Shown one piece after another: positions 42,587 through 50,297 of a stretch of 64,000 nt of DNA. Source of the stretch: Solobacterium sp. (GTDB lineage: Bacteria > Bacillota_I > Bacilli_A > Erysipelotrichales > Erysipelotrichaceae); contig JAILGV010000030.1 of assembly GCA_024696355.1 (NCBI GenBank), forward strand, positions 56,531-120,530, given 5' to 3'. The position numbers were made by a program, and so were the translations under genes. Position 1 is the first letter of the stretch. Each line of letters starts with the position of its first letter. The notes below the pieces were generated by a model. The model was not told the DNA's origin, did not search any database, and was given only the letters and a program-made list of their open reading frames with translations.

Positions 42587-43865
42587 TCCGGTGTTCCGTG
42601 AAACCTGGTACGAGGAAACGATGCCGGGAGGGCTGAAGGCTGTCGTGATACATAAGCCGATGTTTGTGACTACCTCCTGTCTGTTTGCGACTCCCTACGG
42701 TTCCCTTGACTGCTGTCAGACGGACGAACAGGGCAGGGTGTACAGCTTTCCCAAAGGGACTGCACATTTTCTGGAGCACAAGCTCTTTGAGTCTGACCAT
42801 GGCGATGTCATGGATGATTTTTCGCGGATGGGAGCCAGCGTCAACGCCTACACATCATATGAAGAGACGGTGTACTACTTTAATTCCTCGGCCGGTGACA
42901 TCAGTGAGCCGCTGCGGCTTCTGCTGGATTTTGTTCAGGATTTTTCGGTCAGTGAGCAGTCCGTTGAAAGAGAAAAAGGAATCATACTGGAAGAAAGAAA
43001 CATGTATAACCAGGATCCGGATTCAAGGATCATGCTGGAAGTCATGAAGAACATGTATGCAGTTCATCCGGTCAATGAGGATATTGTCGGATCGCCTGAA
43101 AGCATCAGAAGCTTCAGCAGGAAGATACTTGAGGAGGCATACCGGCTGAACTATCATCCGTCGAGGATGATGCTCGTATGTGTTACCCCGTGTGATCCCG
43201 CTGCAATTATGGATATTATACGAACCAGCCAGCAGTGCCGGCATTTTGCGGAAGCACCGGTGCTGAAACGTGCTGTTTATGCGGAGCCGGCAGCGGTCGT
43301 AAAGGATAAAACAGTGCTTCATATGGATGTTTCATGCGGCAAAAGCGCAATCGGCTTCAAACTCGCAGTCAGAGATGAATCCGCATATGAAAGGGCGCTG
43401 CGGGAATGCTGCATAAAGCTGTGCCTTGATGCCTGGTTCACGGCGGTCAATCCTGATTATCAGAACTGGATCGATGAAGGATACATTACACCGTACTTCA
43501 GTTATGATCTGGAGATTGAGGAAGACAGGGCGAATATCCTGTTCCTGGATGAAAAGGAAGATGGTGAAGCATTCAGAAGCTTCATCATCAGTCAGATGGA
43601 GAAGTGCATTTCATCAGGAATCAGAGAGCAGACACTTGACCAGCTGCGGAAAAGAGCGCTGGGTTCCATTCTTCATCTGCTGAACAGTCCCTCAGATCTG
43701 AGCGCAGCCTGGTTCCACGGAATCAGTGACGGCATCTCGGTATTTGACGAATTCCGGATGATCAGCAGGGTGAGTGCAGAGACATGCCTGAAGATGATCA
43801 GAAGCATTCATACCGATGCTTCAACACTTGTGATTCTGCGCAAAACGGGAAAAAATGCAGAATAG
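42570..43865 (+). CDS. ymfH: M16-family zinc peptidase YmfH/YfmH
   Basis: The 431-residue protein is the catalytic M16 partner. It carries the inverted zinc motif HFLEH (HxxEH) near residue 65 in GTAHFLEHKLF, with the third ligand glutamate in EREKGIILEERNM about 75 residues later. Cytoplasmic location is expected, as there is no signal peptide. GGAGG precedes ATG 42570 within the end of ymfF. In Bacillus this pair lies in the ymf cluster near ftsK/spoIIIE, and here too ftsK is close upstream. Confidence 0.92.
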   Translation: MKKFSDPVFRETWYEETMPGGLKAVVIHKPMFVTTSCLFATPYGSLDCCQTDEQGRVYSFPKGTAHFLEHKLFESDHGDVMDDFSRMGASVNAYTSYEETVYYFNSSAGDISEPLRLLLDFVQDFSVSEQSVEREKGIILEERNMYNQDPDSRIMLEVMKNMYAVHPVNEDIVGSPESIRSFSRKILEEAYRLNYHPSRMMLVCVTPCDPAAIMDIIRTSQQCRHFAEAPVLKRAVYAEPAAVVKDKTVLHMDVSCGKSAIGFKLAVRDESAYERALRECCIKLCLDAWFTAVNPDYQNWIDEGYITPYFSYDLEIEEDRANILFLDEKEDGEAFRSFIISQMEKCISSGIREQTLDQLRKRALGSILHLLNSPSDLSAAWFHGISDGISVFDEFRMISRVSAETCLKMIRSIHTDASTLVILRKTGKNAE

Positions 43866-43913
43866 GGGGTTTCTGTTCTGCATAAAATGACAAAAGCGGC
43901 ACACTTGAGCAGT

Positions 43914-43942
43914 TTGCCCGGATTGTATTCATCTTTTAGAAT
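43914..43942 (+). promoter_or_regulatory. Promoter of short ssb gene
   Basis: TTGCCC (43914-43919) and TAGAAT (43937-43942) are separated by 17 bp, leaving a leader of about 24 nt. Confidence 0.45.
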
Positions 43943-43972
43943 GGTGCCACGTCAGAAAGGAGTACCTGAAGA

Positions 43973-44281
43973 GTGAATACATGTGTGATTGTCGGAAGGA
44001 TCAAGCAGAGTCCTGAATTTACTACAACGTCCAAAGGAGCCAGCGTCTGCCGCCTTGTTATTGAATCAGAAAAGAATTTCCGCAATGATGACGGCATGCA
44101 GGGTTATGATGAATTCCGTGTCACCCTGTGGAGGGGATTATGCACCGAAGCGGAAACGCTTGCGGTTCCGGGAAGCAGAGTTGCAGTGATCGGCAGACTG
44201 ATGTCTGCATGCTATCAGAAAGATGACAAATCTTATTACAATGTAGATATATACGCAGAAAAGATAGAATACTCGGCATAA
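43973..44281 (+). CDS. Short single-stranded DNA-binding protein (SsbB-like, no acidic tail)
   Basis: The 102-residue protein is a bare SSB OB fold (MNTCVIVGRIKQSPEF, CRLVIESEKNF, DEFRVTLWRGLCTEAE, VPGSRVAVIGRL, YYNVDIYAEKIEY). The usual Gly/Pro-rich linker and acidic DDD(I/L)PF-type tip of housekeeping SSB are missing, so it should not recruit replication partners. Similar short forms in Bacillota (SsbB/YwpH) act during transformation. The start is GTG 43973 with AAAGGAG 10 nt upstream. It forms a single-gene unit. Confidence 0.85.
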   Translation: MNTCVIVGRIKQSPEFTTTSKGASVCRLVIESEKNFRNDDGMQGYDEFRVTLWRGLCTEAETLAVPGSRVAVIGRLMSACYQKDDKSYYNVDIYAEKIEYSA

Positions 44282-44333
44282 ACGGATTTGATGCATCCGT
44301 ATGCACTGATTGTTCCTTTCAATGCATTGATGG

Positions 44334-44355
44334 AAAGCCGCGGATGCGGCTTTTC
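44334..44355 (+). terminator. Terminator after short ssb gene
   Basis: AAAGCCGC (44334-44341) pairs with GCGGCTTT (44346-44353) around GGAT, followed by T. Confidence 0.85.
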
Positions 44356-44442
44356 ATCATTTTCAGCCTTTCGGTAATTCATCTTCCGGAAAAAGTGCAT
44401 TCTGTTAATGAATATACGGAGAGGGTGAAACTGTTCTTTCTG

Positions 44443-44451
44443 TGGTATGAT
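44443..44451 (+). promoter_or_regulatory. Extended -10 promoter of ffh
   Basis: TGGTATGAT (TGn plus TATGAT at 44446-44451), 25 bp before the ffh ATG. Confidence 0.5.
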
Positions 44452-44476
44452 AAACAAAGTTAAAGGAGAATTTACC

Positions 44477-45877
44477 ATGGCATTTGATTCGCTGAGTGAG
44501 CGTCTGAACAAGACGATGAGAAATATTGCCGGAAAAGGCAAACTGACTGACAGCAACATGGAGGATATGCTGAAAGAAGTACGTCTCGCACTTCTTGAAG
44601 CAGATGTTAACTATAAAGTCGTAAAGGATTTTCTTAACAGTGTCAGAGACAAGGCACGCGGTGAAGACGTACTGAATTCCGTGGAGCCGGGAGAGCAGCT
44701 CGTTAAAATCGTACATGATGAAATTATTGCGCTTCTCGGTACGGAACAGGCGGAACTGCAGTTCAGGCCGTCGGGAATCACCGTCATTATGATGGTCGGT
44801 CTTCAGGGAACAGGTAAAACCACATCCGTCGGCAAGATCGCCCGTATCGTCAAAAACAAGATGAACAGAAAGCCGCTGCTGATTGCGGCGGACGTGATCC
44901 GTCCGGCAGCCATTGACCAGCTGCAGACACTCGGACGTGAGATTGATGTTGAAGTATATACGGAAGGACCTTCCGTAAAGGCACTCGATACTGTAAGAGG
45001 CGGTATGGCCTATGCGGCTGAGAACGGCTTCGATACCGTATTCATTGATACTGCCGGCCGTCTTCATATTGATGAAGAGCTGATGCAGGAGCTGTCCGAC
45101 ATCAACAGTCTTGTACACGCAGATGAAATCCTTCTGACAGTCGATGCAATGACAGGTCAGGATATCGTAAATGTTGCCAGAAGCTTTGCGCAGCAGCTTC
45201 CGCTGACGGGACTTATCGTCACAAAGTTTGACGGTGACTCCAGAGGCGGCGGTGTTCTCTCGGTCAAGGCAATCACCGGACTGCCCGTCAAGTTTGTCGG
45301 TGAGGGCGAGAAGATCGATGATATGGATATCTTCTATCCTGACCGTATGGCCGACCGTATTCTCGGCATGGGCGACGTTGTATCACTTGTTGAACGCGCC
45401 CAGGAGAAGATGGACCTGGAAGCTGCTGAAAAGTCAGCCGAAAGAATGATGAACGGACAGTTTACCATGGAGGATATGCTTGTTCAGTTTGAACAGATTC
45501 AGAGGCTTGGGCCGCTGGGGGGAATCATGAAAATGCTTCCCGGATTCAATCAGTATGCAGATATGATTGATGAGGCAAAGGCATCTGATTCCATGAAGCA
45601 CACAAAGGCAATCATCCAGTCCATGACGCCGTATGAAAGAGCTCACCCCGACAAACTGAGATCCACAATGAAGAAGCGTATTGCCAACGGATCCGGGACG
45701 AGCCTGACGGAAGTCAACAAGCTGATCAATCAGTTCGAAAAGATGAAGAAGGCCATGGGTCTTCTCGGCAATATGCAGAGATCCGGAAGACTTACCGAGG
45801 AGAATCTGGACAAAATGATGGAAGATGCACAGGAAAAGCTCCCGCCGCAGTACCGCGGCAGAAACTGGAAATTCTGA
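44477..45877 (+). CDS. ffh: Signal recognition particle protein Ffh
   Basis: Ffh is the GTPase of the signal recognition particle that delivers nascent membrane proteins to the Sec translocon. The 466-residue protein has the N domain, the G domain (GLQGTGKTT at 108-116, DVIRPAAIDQL, DTAGRL, TKFDGDSRGGG) and a C-terminal M domain (QRLGPLGGIMKMLPG, IANGSGTS, KMKKAMGLLGNMQ). AAGGAG precedes ATG 44477; the ORF's first codon lies within the promoter. ylxM, often before ffh, is absent. The stop shares one base with the pcp start. Confidence 0.97.
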   Translation: MAFDSLSERLNKTMRNIAGKGKLTDSNMEDMLKEVRLALLEADVNYKVVKDFLNSVRDKARGEDVLNSVEPGEQLVKIVHDEIIALLGTEQAELQFRPSGITVIMMVGLQGTGKTTSVGKIARIVKNKMNRKPLLIAADVIRPAAIDQLQTLGREIDVEVYTEGPSVKALDTVRGGMAYAAENGFDTVFIDTAGRLHIDEELMQELSDINSLVHADEILLTVDAMTGQDIVNVARSFAQQLPLTGLIVTKFDGDSRGGGVLSVKAITGLPVKFVGEGEKIDDMDIFYPDRMADRILGMGDVVSLVERAQEKMDLEAAEKSAERMMNGQFTMEDMLVQFEQIQRLGPLGGIMKMLPGFNQYADMIDEAKASDSMKHTKAIIQSMTPYERAHPDKLRSTMKKRIANGSGTSLTEVNKLINQFEKMKKAMGLLGNMQRSGRLTEENLDKMMEDAQEKLPPQYRGRNWKF

Positions 45878-46497
45878 TGCGGATCCTGGTTACCGGATTT
45901 GATCCGTTTGGGGACGATACAGTCAATCCGTCCTGGCAGGCCGTGAAGCGTCTGCCGGACAGGATTGCCGGCGCTGACATCATCAGGCTGGAAATACCGA
46001 CGGTGTTCGGCAGATCACTGGAAATGATAGAAAAAGCGATCTGCGACACCGGACCGGACGCAGTTATCTCCGTCGGTCAGGCAGGGGGACGGCCGGACAT
46101 CACGGTTGAGCGCATTGCGGTAAACTGCATTGACTGCAGAATCGCTGACAATGAGGGAACCGAACTTCATGACGCAAAGATCAGGGAGGACGGTCCTGAT
46201 GCATACTTTGCATCTCTTCCTTACCGGGCAGTAACGCAGAAGATTCTTGAGGCAGGGATACCGGCATCTGTATCAGATACCGCCGGCACCTTTGTATGCA
46301 ACTATGTCATGTACGGCGTTCGTGATTTATGCACAAGGAAGTATCCTGATATTATCAGCGGCTTTATCCATGTGCCGTATCTGCCTTCACAGGCTGCGGA
46401 AAAGGGCGGTGTGAGCTCGATGTCACTGGATCAGATTGCCGCCGGTCTGTCTGCGGCATGTGAAGCGGCAGCCGAATACCTGAAAGAGCGTGCGTAA
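45877..46497 (+). CDS. pcp: Pyroglutamyl-peptidase I
   Basis: This 206-residue cytoplasmic cysteine peptidase removes N-terminal pyroglutamate from peptides. The catalytic triad is present: E79 in VERIAVN, C141 in AGTFVCNYVMYG and H165 in GFIHVPYLP. The start LVTGFDPFGDDTVNPSW is typical of Pcp. The ATG overlaps the ffh stop by one base (TGATG), so translation is coupled, although the two functions are unrelated. Confidence 0.96.
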   Translation: MRILVTGFDPFGDDTVNPSWQAVKRLPDRIAGADIIRLEIPTVFGRSLEMIEKAICDTGPDAVISVGQAGGRPDITVERIAVNCIDCRIADNEGTELHDAKIREDGPDAYFASLPYRAVTQKILEAGIPASVSDTAGTFVCNYVMYGVRDLCTRKYPDIISGFIHVPYLPSQAAEKGGVSSMSLDQIAAGLSAACEAAAEYLKERA

Positions 46498-46510
46498 CTG
46501 CACGCTTTTC
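46487..46510 (+). terminator. Terminator overlapping the pcp stop codon
   Basis: AGCGTGC (46487-46493) pairs with GCACGCT (46500-46506), followed by TTTC. The pcp TAA (46495-46497) lies in the loop. Confidence 0.75.
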
Positions 46511-46565
46511 TGATGCCGGAGTATGTGCACTCTGCTGTTTTTGTGGCCGGATTATGTTCACGGAA

Positions 46566-46574
46566 TGATATACT
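46566..46574 (+). promoter_or_regulatory. Extended -10 promoter of the flippase gene
   Basis: TGATATACT (TGn plus TATACT at 46569-46574), 19 bp before ATG 46594; no good -35. Confidence 0.45.
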
Positions 46575-46593
46575 GTACAAAGCAGGTACAACA

Positions 46594-47835
46594 ATGGCTG
46601 AAAAGACACTTAAGAAAAATCTGAGCTGGACGACTGCCGGCATGGTGCTGTACAACTTTGCGATCTGGATCATGTCGGTGCTGATTCTCCGTATTCTCGG
46701 TGCTGACGAAAGCGGGTATTACGCAGTTGCCACATCCATCGGCAATACGCTGTATGCGCTGGCTCTTTTCGGCATGCGCACATATCTGGTGACGGATACG
46801 GATAATGAGTACACTTTCGGAGAGTATACAGCTGCCAGAATCAGCGCAGTTGTTCTTGCATTTGTCATTCTGATCATAATTGCGTTCGGCTCCGGATATG
46901 ACAGCATGCAGAGAAATATTCTGATCCTTTATTCCGTATTCAAGCTGTTTGAGGCGATGACCGAACTGATGGACTGCTTCGGCCAGCAGAAGCTGACAAT
47001 GGATATTAATGCAAAATCGATGATTCTCCGATCAATTATATATACAGCGGTTTTTACGGCAGTGCTGCTGGCAGCGCATTCCCTGGCACTGGGATTTGCC
47101 GTTCTGTCTGTATGCAGCGCACTGATTTTCTTCTTCTACAATTACCGCAGGATATCGGCAATTGTTGAAACAGATCACAGACTCCGCTGGAATGCGCACA
47201 CCGTACAGATCTTCGTCAAATGTCTTCCGATCATGATATTTGAAATGCTTGCGGCTCTGGTCGTTGCGCTGCCCAGGCTTTATTATGAGAGAATCGGCAG
47301 GCTTGATGCCCTCGGCATATATACATCGATCTATACGATGGTGGTTTTCCTGCAGCTGGTGATCAATGTGCTGATCTACACTCTGGCTCCCTACATGTCA
47401 AGGAGCTGGAACAGCCGTGACAGGAAACAGTTCGTAAAATATATAGTGATTCTGTTTGCCGGTGCTGCGGCTATGGGAGCTGCTGCGGAGGCGCTGACAT
47501 ATCTGATGGGAAGCTTCGCCATGGGAATCATTTACGGTGAAGCCGGAAGGCTGTACTACGGCTATCTTTATCTGGGCATCATCAGCGGTGTAACATTGTC
47601 ATTCACATGGATTTTTTCACAGCTGTTTGTCATCATCGGCCGCAATTATCATCAGCTCATCTGTTCGGGTGTTTCGACTGCGGCCTGCTGGTTTCTTTCA
47701 GCGGTTATGGTCAGAGCTTCCGACTGCAATACCATCTCGGCGGTCCTGATTCTGACAAATCTGGTCTTCATGATCTGTGCGGCTGTTCTTCTTTTGCGTG
47801 AGGGAAGAAGGAACGGAAACAGCGTACTCCGTTGA
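46594..47835 (+). CDS. Polysaccharide flippase (MOP/MVF superfamily, Wzx-like)
   Basis: The 413-residue protein consists of about twelve membrane helices and starts in the manner of O-antigen and teichuronic flippases (KNLSWTTAGMVLYNFAIWIMSVLILRILGADESGYYAVATSIG). Such proteins move lipid-linked oligosaccharides across the membrane. A glycosyltransferase and a secreted SGNH protein follow, which supports a role in a surface glycan. ATG 46594 is preceded by a modest AGGT; the longer ORF would start upstream of the -10 box. The exact substrate is unknown. Confidence 0.85.
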   Translation: MAEKTLKKNLSWTTAGMVLYNFAIWIMSVLILRILGADESGYYAVATSIGNTLYALALFGMRTYLVTDTDNEYTFGEYTAARISAVVLAFVILIIIAFGSGYDSMQRNILILYSVFKLFEAMTELMDCFGQQKLTMDINAKSMILRSIIYTAVFTAVLLAAHSLALGFAVLSVCSALIFFFYNYRRISAIVETDHRLRWNAHTVQIFVKCLPIMIFEMLAALVVALPRLYYERIGRLDALGIYTSIYTMVVFLQLVINVLIYTLAPYMSRSWNSRDRKQFVKYIVILFAGAAAMGAAAEALTYLMGSFAMGIIYGEAGRLYYGYLYLGIISGVTLSFTWIFSQLFVIIGRNYHQLICSGVSTAACWFLSAVMVRASDCNTISAVLILTNLVFMICAAVLLLREGRRNGNSVLR

Positions 47836-47864
47836 TTGAATGTGAAGTTTATAAAGAATATAAT
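47836..47864 (+). promoter_or_regulatory. Promoter of the glycosyltransferase gene
   Basis: TTGAAT (47836-47841) and TATAAT (47859-47864) with a 17-bp spacer; it begins right at the end of the flippase gene. Confidence 0.7.
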
Positions 47865-47908
47865 ACTGCTGAATATAATCAGCACATTAACTGCGAAGGA
47901 GTGTCAAC

Positions 47909-48712
47909 ATGGAAAAACCCATACATACATTTGTTGTTCTTGCATATAAGGAGTCTCCTTATCTGGAAAATGCCATAAAGTCTGTGCTGAATCAGGAATA
48001 TCCCAGCAAAGTTGTCATCGGAACGAGTACGGACAATGAATATATCCGTTCCTATGCGGATAAATACAATCTGGAAGTAGTCGTCAATCCCATTAAAAAC
48101 GGAAACAATATCGGCGACTTCGATTTTGCATGGAGCCACGGAAACAACACGATTGTCACAATTGCCCATCAGGATGACCAGTATGATCCTTCCTTTTCAA
48201 GAAAGGTCGTTGAGGCATACGAAAAGCATCCGGAATCCGTGATCTTCTTTACCGATTATTATGAGATCAGGAACAATGAACGTGTTTACAGCAACAAACT
48301 GCTGAAAATCAAGCGCCTTCTGCTTCTGCCGCTGAAAATCAAGGGAAGCGCCACCAGCAGATTCTGGAAACAGTCTGCGCTGAGATGGGGAACGGCAATC
48401 TGCACACCGGCGGTTTCATTCGTTCCTGCGAATGTGCCCTTTGAGAAAATCTTCCGGCAGGATGAATTTATCGGAGTCGGCGACTGGTGGGGATGGTACA
48501 AGCTTTCTCTTGTCAACAACACTGCCTTTACATATATTCCGGAGCCGCTGATGGGCCACAGAATTGATGAGGCAACGCATACTTCAAGGGAAATCAGAGA
48601 CGGCAGCCGCACAAAGCAGGAAAGAAAGATGTATGAAAAATTCTGGCCGAAACCGGTTGCGCATCTGCTGAACTATTTCTATAAGGATGCACAGAAATCC
48701 AACAGTCTCTGA
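47909..48712 (+). CDS. Family 2-like glycosyltransferase
   Basis: The 267-residue protein has a GT-A fold start (HTFVVLAYKESPYLENAIKSVLNQ), a nucleotide-binding strand, and the DxD-type metal motif as HQDDQYDP (residues 87-94). A basic segment near 130-145 and a tryptophan-rich acceptor region GDWWGWYKLS follow. It is cytoplasmic, possibly membrane-associated. GAAGGAG precedes the ATG. With the flippase upstream it probably adds a sugar to a surface glycan; donor and acceptor cannot be told from sequence. Confidence 0.88.
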   Translation: MEKPIHTFVVLAYKESPYLENAIKSVLNQEYPSKVVIGTSTDNEYIRSYADKYNLEVVVNPIKNGNNIGDFDFAWSHGNNTIVTIAHQDDQYDPSFSRKVVEAYEKHPESVIFFTDYYEIRNNERVYSNKLLKIKRLLLLPLKIKGSATSRFWKQSALRWGTAICTPAVSFVPANVPFEKIFRQDEFIGVGDWWGWYKLSLVNNTAFTYIPEPLMGHRIDEATHTSREIRDGSRTKQERKMYEKFWPKPVAHLLNYFYKDAQKSNSL

Positions 48713-48748
48713 CTGAACATACAGCATGTCTGCATAACAGGGGGTTAC

Positions 48749-49963
48749 ATGGAAGAAAAGCTGATAATGAACAAAAAGAAAAAAACAGCAATCACTGCCG
48801 CCTGTTTTCTTCTGACCGCATTTGCTGCAGTGCAGATGAGTGCAGATATCCGTCCCGCGGCGGATTCCGTAACTGTCATTTACGGAGAAAAAGCAGAGAT
48901 ACCGCCGTGCACCGCAAAGCTTATGTCTTTTGATGTTACGCCGATGATAACCGTACAGGACTGCAGCGACTATGAAAAAACCGGTGATTACCGGATTGAC
49001 TATGTTTATAAAGTTCTCGGAATTCCGTTCAGGAGAGTATCTGTGCCGGTATCTGTGATAGACGTGGATGCGCCGCAGATTGAAATGCCGGAAACGGTGT
49101 ATTTCAGTCTGGTCAATAAACCTGATGCCGAACCGGTCTACAGTATTACCGACAACTATGACAGCACGGATGCGATCGAGGTCAGACGTTCGGGGGAAAC
49201 TGTTCCGTCACGGGAAGGAACTTATCCGATGAGAGTCATTGCAAAGGACAGTTCCGGAAATGTTTCTTCAAAAACATTCTTTCAGGTGAAGGGTGACATC
49301 GGTGAAGCTGATTTCGAGCCGGGTGTCTTTCATCTGAAAGATTATGACAATTCCGGTGTAATCCTGGATTACAATGAGGCGACGGAAATGACTGAATGGG
49401 AGTGCTCCCAGATCTATTACATCGGTGATTCAAACTTTGTAAATATGGGAATGTGCAATGCGGCGGACAGCTCACATGTTTTTGCCAGACTTGCCCTGAG
49501 CCCGTCTTCATTTGACCTGCCGGTATATCATAAGAATGAAATGACATATTATAATGCCGCTTATCTGGTAAAGGAATACAGACCGAATACGGCAGTTGTG
49601 CTGATGGGACTTTCGGAGGCGGGAAGCGGTGATCCGGTAGGCCTTGCCGATGCATATGAAAAAAGAATCGATGAGCTGCAGGAAGCATCACCGGATACAC
49701 AGTTTATTATCAGTGCCGTACTGCCCGTCATCGAAGGGGAGAGCGAGGCGGCTGCCAGTCAGCTCCAGGTCAACCGCGTAAATTACTGCCTGCTTAAAAT
49801 GTGCGAAAAAAGAGGATGGAACATGCTTGATGCAGCCGAAGTATATACCGGTGAAAACGGGTATGCGGAAACCAGACTCTTCGCGGAAGACGGGTATCAT
49901 ATTAAAAATGAATATTTCTGGAAATATCTCGATCAGGTCAGATGCAGTGTTCATCTGAAGTAA
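48749..49963 (+). CDS. Secreted or membrane-tethered SGNH-hydrolase-like protein with Ig-like domains
   Basis: The 404-residue protein has an N-terminal membrane/signal helix (about 13-30) and no lipobox. Two Ig-like beta domains follow (about 40-105 and 108-182, with VIAKDSSGNVSSKTF typical of DUF5011/HYR modules). The C-terminal domain has SGNH features: IGDSN (225-229), GLSEAG near 287 and the D381-x2-H384 pair in EDGYHIKN. Relatives act as esterases or acetyltransferase partners on cell-wall glycans. The last 13 bp overlap the small gene on the other strand. The link to the upstream glycosyltransferase is by position only. Confidence 0.78.
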   Translation: MEEKLIMNKKKKTAITAACFLLTAFAAVQMSADIRPAADSVTVIYGEKAEIPPCTAKLMSFDVTPMITVQDCSDYEKTGDYRIDYVYKVLGIPFRRVSVPVSVIDVDAPQIEMPETVYFSLVNKPDAEPVYSITDNYDSTDAIEVRRSGETVPSREGTYPMRVIAKDSSGNVSSKTFFQVKGDIGEADFEPGVFHLKDYDNSGVILDYNEATEMTEWECSQIYYIGDSNFVNMGMCNAADSSHVFARLALSPSSFDLPVYHKNEMTYYNAAYLVKEYRPNTAVVLMGLSEAGSGDPVGLADAYEKRIDELQEASPDTQFIISAVLPVIEGESEAAASQLQVNRVNYCLLKMCEKRGWNMLDAAEVYTGENGYAETRLFAEDGYHIKNEYFWKYLDQVRCSVHLK

Positions 49964-50151
49964 ACAAAGCGCATATATAACCAGAGAAGAGCAAACAAGG
50001 CAATGTAAATCAGAATGCGTCTGACAAAAGAACCGGGCGCCCGTTTCTGTTCATTGTCTTTTTCTATTATTTCAAGCCGTCTGTAAAGATCGGCGTTGTC
50101 TGTATGCCGGTCAAGATCCTGTCTGTAGAACTTATTGTTATCATTTTTCAT
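49951..50151 (-). CDS. Small single-pass membrane protein, unknown function
   Basis: This 66-residue protein has a charged N-terminal half (about 1-42, rich in D, R, K and E, possibly helical) and one C-terminal membrane helix (about 43-63). I do not recognise a family. ATG 50151 has no ribosome site. A TATAAT lies 7 bp upstream, so the predicted transcript would start at or next to the ATG, that is leaderless. The 3' end overlaps the SGNH gene on the opposite strand by 13 bp. Confidence 0.6.
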   Translation of the reverse strand: MKNDNNKFYRQDLDRHTDNADLYRRLEIIEKDNEQKRAPGSFVRRILIYIALFALLWLYMRFVYFR

Positions 50152-50157
50152 AAAGAA

Positions 50158-50166
50158 ATTATATCA
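50158..50166 (-). promoter_or_regulatory. Extended -10 of the small membrane protein gene
   Basis: On the minus strand TGATATAAT (TATAAT at 50158-50163) ends 6 bp before the A of the ATG; no clear -35. Confidence 0.5.
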
Positions 50167-50242
50167 TTCTTTCATTTTTGGTATGTTAAAAATGAAAAAT
50201 TACATTTCTTACAGTAATTTCTTGTAAAAATGTCACAATCAA

Positions 50243-50271
50243 TTGATCGTATTTTTAAAGAGTGTTACAAT
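50243..50271 (+). promoter_or_regulatory. Promoter of oppA
   Basis: TTGATC (50243-50248) and TACAAT (50266-50271) are separated by 17 bp. GGAGGG follows at 50283-50288, before ATG 50298. Confidence 0.7.
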
Positions 50272-50297
50272 AGCTTATATTTTGGAGGGAAAAAGAT

